DNA of 64,000 nucleotides from the NCBI RefSeq assembly GCF_001650725.1, contig NZ_LXVX01000041.1, positions 100,821 to 164,820 on the forward strand, given 5' to 3'. Shown here piece by piece: positions 40,246-50,635 of the stretch (position 1 is the stretch's first letter; every line of letters starts with the position of its first letter). The stretch is from Sphingobium sp. TCM1 (GTDB taxonomy: Bacteria; Pseudomonadota; Alphaproteobacteria; Sphingomonadales; Sphingomonadaceae). The notes beneath the pieces were generated by a model. The model searched no databases and was not told the origin of the DNA. It saw nothing but the letters and a program-made list of their open reading frames with translations. The position numbers were made by a program, and so were the translations under genes.

Positions 40246-43245
40246 GTGAAAACATTTTCGAAAAGGGCACTTCTGCGTGCCAGCGCCGCTCCGGCGATCC
40301 TGAGCGCGTCGCTGATCGCGACCGCCGCGTTCGCGCAGGACGCGCCCCAGGCGGCCGAAGCCGCCGAAGGCGACACCATCATCGTCACGGGTTCGCTTAT
40401 CAAGAACCCGAACCTTGCCCGTTCGACCCCCGTCACCGCCACCACGGCCGACCAGATCGAACTGAAGCAGAACAACACCGCCGAAGAAATTCTGCGTGAA
40501 ATTCCCGGTATCGTTCCCAGCATCGGTTCGGCCGTCAACAACGGCAATGGCGGCGCTTCGTTCGTCAACCTGCGCGGCCTGGGTTCCAACCGCAACATCG
40601 TGCTGATCGACGGCAACCGCCTGGTGCCTGCCGAACTGAACGGCCGTTTCGACCTCAACAACATTCCGCTGGCCCTGATCGACCGCGTCGACGTGCTGAC
40701 CGGCGGCGCTTCGACCACCTATGGCGCGGACGCCATTTCGGGTGTCGTCAACTTCGTCACCAAGTCGGACTTCTCGGGCCTGGAAGCCAATATCGCCAAC
40801 CAGCTGACGGAAGAGGCCGACGGCCATTATATCCGTGCGGACCTGACGCTCGGCGCCAATTTCGATGACGGCCGCGGCAATGTGGTCTTCTCGGTCGGCT
40901 ACCAGCAGTCGGACCCGGTCTACCAGGGCGATCGTCCCTTCTCGGCCTTCTCGATCGACTCCTTCACCGGCGCCAACGGCGGTTCGGGCACGTCGACCCC
41001 GTCGCGCTTCACCAACGTGAACACGACCGGTGCGGATTCGATCACCACGGGTTGTGGCCTGGCTGGACAGCCGGCCTGTAACACCGTTCAGGGCAACCGT
41101 CAGGTGACGGCCGCCGGTGGCGCCTTCCGTCCGACCTCGGCCTTCGACGCCTACAACTTCAACCCCTTCAACATCTTCCAGACGCCGTTCGAGCGCTTCA
41201 ACATGTACGGCGCGGGCCGTTATGAAGTCAGCGACGCTGTGGAAGTCTATACGCGCGGCATCTTCTCGAAGAACACCGTCAGCACCATCATCGCCCCGTC
41301 GGGCGCGTTCGGCATCTCCGTCGTCGTTCCGCTGAGCAACCCCTATCTGTCGGCTGCCCAGCGCAACGCCTTCTGCGCATTCGACACCACCCCGGGAGCC
41401 GGCTACACGCCGCTCTTCACGCAGGCCCAGTGCAATGCCGCTGCCACTGCAACCGATCCGACCGATCCCAATTATAAAACGGTCACAACCACCCTGTCGC
41501 GTCGTGCGACCGAACTGGGTCCGCGCGTCTCCGACTTCACCACCACCTTCTTCGACTATCGCATTGGCGCCCGTGGCGGCATCACCGACTCGATCGACTG
41601 GGATCTGTCGGGCAGCTACGGCGAATCCGAGAATATCCAGACCCAGCAGGGCTACTGGCTGAACTCGCGCGTCCGTCAGGCGCTGCTGGCGACCAACACG
41701 TCGACCTGCCTGACCGACACCAATGGCTGCGTACCGCTCAACGTGTTCGGTCCGGACGGCTCGATCACCGCCGCGCAGAACGCGTTCCTGACCGCCAACA
41801 GCCAGGTCGCGACCAAGACCACGCTGTCTCAGGTCAAGGGCACGATCAGCGGCGACGTCGGCTTTGCAGCCCCCTGGGCGACCGACAGCATCGCGTTCGC
41901 GCTTGGTGCCGAATATCGCAAATATGGCGCGTCGCAGGAATCCGACCTGCTGTCGCAGTCGGGTGATCTGGGCGGCGCCGGCGGCGCGGCGCCGAACATC
42001 GACGGCGGCTATGACGTCTATGAAGCCTATGGCGAAATCATCCTGCCGCTGGTGCAGGACAAGCCCTTCTTCCAGGATCTGACCGTGGAAGCCGGCATCC
42101 GCTACTCCGACTACAGCGTCGATGGCGGTTCGGGCTACAACACGACCACCTGGAAGGTGGCCGGCAACTGGACGCCGGTGGACGGCATCAAGTTCCGCGG
42201 CAACTATTCGCGCGCGGTTCGTGCCCCGAACATCGCCGAACTGTTCGCACCGGTGAACACCACCCTGACCAACCTGGACAGCGATCCCTGCGCCGGCGTC
42301 GCGCCGACCCAGAATGCCAATCTGGCGGCTGTCTGTATCGCCCAGGGTGCTACTGCGGCGCAGCTCGGTTCGATCATCAACGATCCGGCCGGCCAGGTGA
42401 ACTCGACGGGCGGCGGCAACCTCGCCCTCGGTCCGGAAAAGTCGAACAGCTGGGGCCTGGGCGTCACCTTGCAGCCGAGCGCGCTGCCGGGCTTCAGCCT
42501 GACGGTCGATTATTACAACATCAAGATCACGGGTGCGATCACCAACCCGACGCCTGATGACGTGATTTCGGCCTGCTTCGACAACATCACCGCCGCTAGC
42601 GCGACCGACCCGGCCTGCACCGGCATCCGCCGTGATCCGTCGACCGGCGCGTTGTTCGGCGAAGCCGCTGTGGTGGGTGGTCTGCCGCAGACTCTGTCGA
42701 ACCTTGGCAAGCTGGCCACCGACGGCATCGACGTTCAGCTGAACTATCAGAAGGATGTTGGTTTCGCGAAGTGGGCGCTGACCGCCAACGGCAACTGGAC
42801 GAACAGCTCGACCTTCCAGGCGACCCCGACGTCGATCAACCGCGAGTGCGTGGGCCTCTATTCGGTCAACTGCGCGTCGATCCAGCCGGAATTCTCCTGG
42901 TCGGTCCGCAACACCCTCTCGTTCGAGTCGGTCGATCTGTCGCTCCTGTGGCGCTATATCGACGGCGTGAAATATGAGGATGGCGACGCCTTCGTCGGAA
43001 CGCTGAACGGCAAGGACGTGAACTTCAACACGATCCCCGCCGAACATTATTTCGACCTGACCAGCCGTTTCCATGTGAGCGACGAAGTGACGATCACCAT
43101 GACCGTCCAGAACCTGCTGGACAACCAGCCCAAGGTCGTCGGCAACACGATCGGTTCGACCAGCTACAACAGCGGCAACGTCTATCCGTCGACCTACGAC
43201 GCGCTGGGCCGCCGCTACACGGTCGCCGCCAAGCTGCGCTTCTGA
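40246..43245 (+). CDS. TonB-dependent receptor 2, cysteine-rich
   Basis: A 999-residue outer-membrane receptor starting with GTG: signal peptide to about AFAQD, IIVTGSLIKNPNLARSTPVT near residue 45, a plug with GGASTTYGADAISGVVNF, and a 22-strand barrel ending in Phe. Twelve cysteines occur as six local pairs, all in predicted external loops: TGCGLAGQPAC, CAFDTTPGAG...QAQC, TCLTDTNGC, PCAGVAPTQ...AVC, CFDNITAAS...PAC and ECVGLYSVNC. They probably form six disulfides. A strong terminator follows. The nearest genes are a sulfotransferase-like protein and a TPR-hydroxylase, not sugar-cutting enzymes. Confidence 0.95.
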   Translation: MKTFSKRALLRASAAPAILSASLIATAAFAQDAPQAAEAAEGDTIIVTGSLIKNPNLARSTPVTATTADQIELKQNNTAEEILREIPGIVPSIGSAVNNGNGGASFVNLRGLGSNRNIVLIDGNRLVPAELNGRFDLNNIPLALIDRVDVLTGGASTTYGADAISGVVNFVTKSDFSGLEANIANQLTEEADGHYIRADLTLGANFDDGRGNVVFSVGYQQSDPVYQGDRPFSAFSIDSFTGANGGSGTSTPSRFTNVNTTGADSITTGCGLAGQPACNTVQGNRQVTAAGGAFRPTSAFDAYNFNPFNIFQTPFERFNMYGAGRYEVSDAVEVYTRGIFSKNTVSTIIAPSGAFGISVVVPLSNPYLSAAQRNAFCAFDTTPGAGYTPLFTQAQCNAAATATDPTDPNYKTVTTTLSRRATELGPRVSDFTTTFFDYRIGARGGITDSIDWDLSGSYGESENIQTQQGYWLNSRVRQALLATNTSTCLTDTNGCVPLNVFGPDGSITAAQNAFLTANSQVATKTTLSQVKGTISGDVGFAAPWATDSIAFALGAEYRKYGASQESDLLSQSGDLGGAGGAAPNIDGGYDVYEAYGEIILPLVQDKPFFQDLTVEAGIRYSDYSVDGGSGYNTTTWKVAGNWTPVDGIKFRGNYSRAVRAPNIAELFAPVNTTLTNLDSDPCAGVAPTQNANLAAVCIAQGATAAQLGSIINDPAGQVNSTGGGNLALGPEKSNSWGLGVTLQPSALPGFSLTVDYYNIKITGAITNPTPDDVISACFDNITAASATDPACTGIRRDPSTGALFGEAAVVGGLPQTLSNLGKLATDGIDVQLNYQKDVGFAKWALTANGNWTNSSTFQATPTSINRECVGLYSVNCASIQPEFSWSVRNTLSFESVDLSLLWRYIDGVKYEDGDAFVGTLNGKDVNFNTIPAEHYFDLTSRFHVSDEVTITMTVQNLLDNQPKVVGNTIGSTSYNSGNVYPSTYDALGRRYTVAAKLRF

Positions 43246-43270
43246 TCGGCGCATCAGGCATGAGAAAGAA

Positions 43271-43299
43271 GGGGCCGGTGGCAACACCGGCCCCTTTTT
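43271..43299 (+). terminator. Terminator of TonB receptor 2
   Basis: A perfect 10-bp GC stem GGGGCCGGTG/CACCGGCCCC with a GCAA tetraloop (GNRA class) is followed by five T. It lies 25 bases after the stop. Confidence 0.92.
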
Positions 43300-43341
43300 C
43301 ATGGGCGCGATGCCCGCAGGATGGGGGTGCCCTTCGGCGGA

Positions 43342-44373
43342 TCAGCCAAGGAGCGGGCGGGGCAGCGTCATTTCGATGCCCGCATTACCCGCCAGGACGC
43401 CCGCCCAATGGGCGACCTTCGCGACCTCGTCGCCATGGATGTCCATGTCCTGCCGCGCCTGCCGGGCTCGCTGCCCATCGGCAAAGGCATCGCCGCTCTT
43501 TGCGTCGCGCGCGAAGACGGGACCGGTGACGATCGCGTCCATCAGGCTGCTGTCCATGTTCAGCCCGAACAGCCGGGCGAGCGCGGCGAGCGCCTCCTTC
43601 GGCCGGGCGACCAGATTTTCGCTGTCGAGGGTCGCCACCCGGTCGCCCAGTTGCCGGGTCAGCGCCTGGAACTGCCGATGCTGCGCCAGCCAGCCAAGGG
43701 CCGCGACCTGGATGTCGGTCAGGCCGAGATACTCATCGGGAGCGACGCCCAGCGGCGCGAGCATTCCTTCCCGCATCAGCTTCTGGAACAGGTCGCGCAC
43801 CCAGAGCCGACCCCACATGCCCTTGCGCGCGATCGAGGCGAGATAGGCTTCGAGCGGCGCGTGGAGCAACAGCGCGCGCGCCTCTGGTCGTAGGCCCAGG
43901 ATCGCGGGGATCAGCGGGTTGACGATGTTCGACGGCTTGACCACCACCGCTTCGCCGGGGCCGAAGGGACGGGCGAGCAGGCGCAGGCTTTCGTCCAGCA
44001 CCCGCGCCACCTCCGCTCCCTTGGCGTCGCGATGCCGCCAGCCGACGATGTCGTTGAGCAGCACCGGCTCCTTCAGCCCCATCGCCACGCCCGGACTGTC
44101 GAACGCTGCCGCCAGCAGGGTCGAGCAGCAATAGGCCGAATGGAAGAGAAAATGGATCGGCGCCGGGGCCGGCGCCTGCGCCATGGCGTCGACGCGGCGC
44201 AGCACCAGCGGCTCTTGCGGACCAAGAAGCTCGTCGGTCAGGAAGGGGATGTCGGCATGGCGCGCACGGGGCACGGCGCGGAAGTGAAGGGCGTCGTGAC
44301 CCGGATCATAGCGATGGGCGAGCCATTCGGCGCTGGCGAGAAGGTCGCGGATCGGGGGCGGGGCGCTGCTCAT
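43342..44373 (-). CDS. Sulfotransferase-like P-loop protein
   Basis: A 343-residue protein starting at MSSAPPPIRDLL. HFLFHSAYCCSTLLAAAF near residue 77 resembles the PAPS-binding 5'-phosphosulfate loop of sulfotransferases (Ser-x-Ser/Thr in a P-loop). VVVKPSNIVNPLIP and RALLLHAPLEAYLASIARK also fit the 3'-phosphate and dimer elements. It has no signal or membrane anchor, so it should act in the cytoplasm with PAPS as donor; the acceptor is unknown. It converges with TonB receptor 2 and is divergent from the TPR-hydroxylase with 110 bases between starts. Confidence 0.75.
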   Translation of the reverse strand: MSSAPPPIRDLLASAEWLAHRYDPGHDALHFRAVPRARHADIPFLTDELLGPQEPLVLRRVDAMAQAPAPAPIHFLFHSAYCCSTLLAAAFDSPGVAMGLKEPVLLNDIVGWRHRDAKGAEVARVLDESLRLLARPFGPGEAVVVKPSNIVNPLIPAILGLRPEARALLLHAPLEAYLASIARKGMWGRLWVRDLFQKLMREGMLAPLGVAPDEYLGLTDIQVAALGWLAQHRQFQALTRQLGDRVATLDSENLVARPKEALAALARLFGLNMDSSLMDAIVTGPVFARDAKSGDAFADGQRARQARQDMDIHGDEVAKVAHWAGVLAGNAGIEMTLPRPLLG

Positions 44374-44483
44374 CGTCGCCAGCCTTCGCACGCGTCGCCG
44401 GGGCGCACAAGGCCGCCGCATTTCCCCTGGTTGCGCGCGTAGCGACATATGCTAGCCATGATGGCGGGACGCTGGGGGCTTGA

Positions 44484-45764
44484 ATGGACATGAATGTGAC
44501 GCGCCTGTTGCAACAGGCGGTGGAAGCGCGACGGACGGGCCGTCTGGCGGATGCGCGGGAACAGCTGGCGGAGGCCCTGAAGCTCCAGCCGGGGCAACCG
44601 CAGGCGCTCAACCTGCTTGGTCTGATCGCGCTGGACCAGCGCGACTTCGCCGAAGCGCGCGCCCGTTTCCGGGCGGCAGCGCAGGCCGACCCCAGGGAAG
44701 CGGCGCTGTGGATGAACGTCGCCTCCGCCGAGCGCGGGCTGGGGGATGCGGAGGGGGAGCGGGCTGCTCTCGACCAGGCGATCGCGATCGACCAGCGCAA
44801 CCTGATGGCGCAGATCCGCATGGCGCAGTTGCAGCAGAGGCTTGGGGAAAGGCAGGACGCGGCCGACAGCTGGGGGAAGGTGCTGGCCCTGGCGTCCGGC
44901 CTGGGCGACATTCCGCCGGCGCTCGCCGAAACGCTGGAAACGGCGCGCCATTTCGTGCAGGAGCATAAGGCGAATTTCGCGGCCTTCGTGGAAGCTGGCG
45001 TGGCGGACCGGCTGGGCGCGGCGGACCCGGTGGCGCGCCGGCGATTCCAAGCCTGCCTCGATCATGAATTCGGCCGTCGCGCACTGTTCCAGAACCAATG
45101 TTCCGGGCTGCATTACCCCTTCCTGCCCGCCGACGAATTTTTCGACCGGCAGCATTTTCCATGGATGGCGCAACTGGAAGCACAGACCGACGCGATCCGC
45201 GCCGAGTTTCTGGCGATGGTGGCGCGGGACGGCGGCAATGTCCGCCCCTATGTTCAGCAGGAGGCGGGAACGCCGCAGAATAAATGGACCGCGCTCGACG
45301 GATCGCTGGATTGGGGGGCGTCGTTCCTGTGGGAATATGGCGTGCGCAACCAAGCGGTCTGCGCGGCCTGCCCGCAGACGGTCGCGGCGCTCGAAGCGCT
45401 GCCGCGCGCGGACATACCGGGCCGGGCGCCCTCGGCCTTCTTTTCGCTGCTCAAGCCCCGCAGCCGGATCCCGGCGCATAGCGGCGTGACCAACACCCGC
45501 GCCATCATCCATCTGCCGCTGGTCGTGCCGCCCGGCTGCTTCTTCCGCGTCGGCGGAGAGACCAGGGCGTGGGAAGAAGGCGTGGCCTTCGCCTTTGACG
45601 ACACGATAGACCATGAAGCCTGGAACGACAGCGACCATTTGCGCGTGGTGCTGATCTTCGACGTTTGGAATCCGCATTTGTCACTTGAAGAGCAGATATT
45701 ATTGAAGCAATTCTATGCCACTGCCGATGCCAGCAAGACGCAATCCGTCCTGACCGGCATCTGA
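44484..45764 (+). CDS. TPR + aspartyl/asparaginyl beta-hydroxylase protein
   Basis: A 426-residue protein. Residues 3-160 form about four TPR repeats (ALNLLGLIALDQRDFAEARA and neighbours). Residues 200-400 are an Asp/Arg hydroxylase (PF05118-type) double-stranded beta-helix: iron ligands His332 (in PAHSGVTNTR) and His377 (TIDHEAWND), and 2-oxoglutarate ligand Arg387, exactly ten residues after His377 as in human AspH (His725/Arg735). Arg339 and His343 also match AspH positions. No signal peptide, so cytoplasmic. It should hydroxylate Asp or Asn side chains in a protein or peptide bound by the TPR part. Confidence 0.88.
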   Translation: MDMNVTRLLQQAVEARRTGRLADAREQLAEALKLQPGQPQALNLLGLIALDQRDFAEARARFRAAAQADPREAALWMNVASAERGLGDAEGERAALDQAIAIDQRNLMAQIRMAQLQQRLGERQDAADSWGKVLALASGLGDIPPALAETLETARHFVQEHKANFAAFVEAGVADRLGAADPVARRRFQACLDHEFGRRALFQNQCSGLHYPFLPADEFFDRQHFPWMAQLEAQTDAIRAEFLAMVARDGGNVRPYVQQEAGTPQNKWTALDGSLDWGASFLWEYGVRNQAVCAACPQTVAALEALPRADIPGRAPSAFFSLLKPRSRIPAHSGVTNTRAIIHLPLVVPPGCFFRVGGETRAWEEGVAFAFDDTIDHEAWNDSDHLRVVLIFDVWNPHLSLEEQILLKQFYATADASKTQSVLTGI

Positions 45765-45825
45765 GCGATGACAGCGGCGGCGGAACGATCCCGGTCCGCG
45801 CTGTCGTCTTTCTGGGAGACAAGAT

Positions 45826-46083
45826 GTGCGTATGTTGAAAGCAGTGATCGCGTCCGGCCTGGTCTCCCTGGCCATGCCGGCGCTGGCGGAAGATCAGCCC
45901 AAGCTGGATCGCAATGATCCCAATGCCGTGCGCTGCAAAAGGCTGGACGTGACCGGATCGCTGGTGCGCAAGGAGCGCATCTGCAAGACCAACGCGGAAT
46001 GGCGCGCCATCAGCGAGCAGCAGAATCGCGATGCCGACGACCTGATCACCCGCAACCGGGCGGGGATGAACCCCAACGGGTGA
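45826..46083 (+). CDS. Small secreted protein with conserved Cys pair
   Basis: An 85-residue protein with a signal peptide (LKAVIASGLVSLAMPALAED). The mature part carries RCKRLDVTGSLVRKERICKT, two Cys 16 apart, followed by NAEWRAISEQQNRDADDL. This family is common in sphingomonads but I know no function. GTG 45826 is favoured by GGGAG seven bases upstream; ATG 45832 is the alternative. It lies 61 bases after the hydroxylase gene and ends just before a terminator. Confidence 0.75.
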   Translation: MRMLKAVIASGLVSLAMPALAEDQPKLDRNDPNAVRCKRLDVTGSLVRKERICKTNAEWRAISEQQNRDADDLITRNRAGMNPNG

Positions 46084-46122
46084 AGCAAGCCGGCTTGCCG
46101 GTCGGCAGGAGCGGACATGAGC

Positions 46123-46152
46123 AGGCCCGCCGCATCGCGCGACGGGCCTTTT
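46123..46152 (+). terminator. Terminator after the small secreted protein
   Basis: AGGCCCG pairs with CGGGCCT (7 bp) around a 13-base loop that can form its own short CGC/GCG stem; TTTTCC follows. It also separates this unit from the convergent clpB gene. Confidence 0.75.
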
Positions 46153-46155
46153 CCT

Positions 46156-48735
<2,580 letters not shown>

Positions 48736-48763
48736 GTGCGTCCCACCCAATATGATGCAGGCG

Positions 48764-48794
48764 ATGTAGTGTTGCGCAAAAACCACACAAGGGG
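48764..48794 (-). promoter_or_regulatory. Possible heat-shock (RpoH) promoter of clpB
   Basis: On the minus strand CCCCTTG (bases 48794 to 48788), preceded by TATCG, fits the RpoH -35 consensus CTTG with its upstream C-run. Eighteen bases further, CTACAT is a moderate -10 match (CCCCAT type). The spacing fits; the -10 is weak. Confidence 0.35.
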
Positions 48795-48810
48795 CGATAG
48801 GCAATTATCC

Positions 48811-50472
48811 CTATCTGGCAGCCTTGGCGGCCTGCGGCGCGAACAGGTCGCCGAAAAAGTCCCTTGCGAACCAGAGCGGCGGCGTGTCGCCATCGGCCAT
48901 GGCGCGGGTGATGCGGTAATTGGCCTCGGCGAAGCGGGCGCCCGCCTGCCAGTCGATCGCCTGGCTCATGTCGTCGCCGGGCCGGTGATAGGCGCCCGAG
49001 AGAAAGTCGCCCCACGCCTTTTCCCCGCCATTGGCATAGCCGGTGGCGAGGAAGACGGCCGGCACGCCCTGCTTGACGAACTTGTAATGGTCGGAGCGGA
49101 CGAAGATGGTTTCCTGCGGCATCGGATCGGGAGAGAGTTTCACGCCCATCGGTGCGACCGCCCTGGCGACGATCGGTCCCAGTGTCGAATGGTCCGCGCC
49201 GAAGGCGATGACGTCGGTGAAGGGATAGAGGAGCAGCGGCATGTCGAGATCGACATTGCCGACGATCTGGCTGACCGGGACGCTGGGATGGCGTGCGAAA
49301 TAGTCGGCGCCCAGCAGCCCCTTCTCCTCGCCGGTCGATGCAAGGAAGATGATCGAGCGGCGCGGCTTGTCCGGGGACTGCGCCATGGCGCGCGCGACTT
49401 CCAGCATGGTCGCGATGCCCGCGCCATTGTCCAGCGCGCCATTGTTGATCCGGTCCTTGTCGGGCGCGTCGCCCGGTTTGGCCGGGCTGACGCCGATATG
49501 GTCGAGATGGGCCGAGAGGACGACATACTGGTCCTTCAGCTTCGGATCGCTGCCGGGCAGGATGGCGACGACATTGGGACTGGTCACGCGCTGGCTGACG
49601 CTGTCGGCCTTGATCCGGACCGAGGTCTTGAGCGCAAAGCCGCGGGGCTTGCCGCCCGCCCTGTCGGCGGTCTTGCGGATCGCGGCGATGGTCGTGGGCG
49701 CGCCCGCGAACACCGCCTCCGCCGCCGGATCATCGAGGGAGGCCGAAGCGCGGATGCCCGGCGCCTCGTCGAAGGGGACGCCTTCGGGCGACACCCAGGT
49801 GAAGCCGGGTTCATCGGCGAACTGCACCATGCGCGCCCAGGGCCGGGCCTTCATCGACTGGATCGTGCCGATCGACAGCATCCCGATCGCGCCATGGGCC
49901 TGCGCGATCATCGCTTTGGTCGCGGACAGGTGGGCGCCCTCCTCGCTCGGCAGACCCTTGGGATAGCCGCGCAGGGTGACGACGATCTTTCCCTTCACGT
50001 CCAGCCCGGCATAGTCGTCGAGGCCGAAGCGCGCATTTTCAAGGCCATAGCCGACGAAGACCAACGAGGCGGTGACGTCCAGCTTCGGCTCGGCAGCGTT
50101 CAGCCCTACCAGCACGTCGCCGGCATGGGTGAAGCTTCTGGCGCCGCCGGGGCCGGTGACGGTGAGCGTGGCGGGGGTTTCGCCGCGCTCGGTCTTCTGG
50201 AAGGTGATGCGTTGCAGCCAGCCGCGCCCATCGGCATCAGCGTCGCCGGCGGGCTTGAGGCCGAGGCCGTCAAACTGGCTGGCGACATAGCGGGCGGCGA
50301 TTTCATGCCCTTCGCTCCCGGTGTCGCGGCCCTTGAGCAGGTCGTCGGCGAGAAATTCGACATGGGCGCGCACGGCGGCGGCGGAGAAGACGGGATCGAC
50401 CGCCTGCTGGGCAGGAAGGGCAGCGGGCAGGATCAGGGTGGCGGCGGCAGCCAGCAGGGCCAGACGGTTCAT
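48811..50472 (-). CDS. M28 family metallopeptidase (PA-domain aminopeptidase)
   Basis: A 553-residue exported protein starting at MNRLALLAAAATLILPA, a signal peptide. A PA insert lies around residues 130-300. Zinc ligands of the M28 fold are in VVLSAHLDHIGV (His, Asp), NNGALDNGAGIATMLEVA (Asp), STGEEKGLLGADYF (Glu-Glu), NVDLDMPLLLYP (Asp) and SDHYKFVKQGVPAVFLATG (His). It should remove residues from peptide N-termini in the periplasm. It is divergent from the M16 peptidase gene. Confidence 0.93.
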   Translation of the reverse strand: MNRLALLAAAATLILPAALPAQQAVDPVFSAAAVRAHVEFLADDLLKGRDTGSEGHEIAARYVASQFDGLGLKPAGDADADGRGWLQRITFQKTERGETPATLTVTGPGGARSFTHAGDVLVGLNAAEPKLDVTASLVFVGYGLENARFGLDDYAGLDVKGKIVVTLRGYPKGLPSEEGAHLSATKAMIAQAHGAIGMLSIGTIQSMKARPWARMVQFADEPGFTWVSPEGVPFDEAPGIRASASLDDPAAEAVFAGAPTTIAAIRKTADRAGGKPRGFALKTSVRIKADSVSQRVTSPNVVAILPGSDPKLKDQYVVLSAHLDHIGVSPAKPGDAPDKDRINNGALDNGAGIATMLEVARAMAQSPDKPRRSIIFLASTGEEKGLLGADYFARHPSVPVSQIVGNVDLDMPLLLYPFTDVIAFGADHSTLGPIVARAVAPMGVKLSPDPMPQETIFVRSDHYKFVKQGVPAVFLATGYANGGEKAWGDFLSGAYHRPGDDMSQAIDWQAGARFAEANYRITRAMADGDTPPLWFARDFFGDLFAPQAAKAAR

Positions 50473-50635
50473 GGATGGTCTTTCACTCAAGCATTTTATG
50501 GCGACAGATTTGCCGCCGGCCTGCGCGACTGTCCAGCATAAGCGTATTGCGACTCTACCACGCCCCGCTATGCTGCCCGTCTGTCGCGGTCGTTCCCCTG
50601 ACCGCATGGTCCGTAGCTCCTGCCAGAGGCCTTTC

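Noticed and set aside
40246..43245. Assigning a sugar substrate to TonB receptor 2
   Set aside because: No glycoside hydrolase or sugar transporter is within 10 kb; the neighbours are modifying enzymes.
40087..43302. A 1071-codon minus-strand ORF covering all of TonB receptor 2
   Set aside because: Its length comes from GC-rich codon bias of the real gene on the plus strand. The translation is Arg/Val/Gly/Asp-rich with no recognisable domain, signal or ribosome site, whereas the plus strand encodes a complete receptor.
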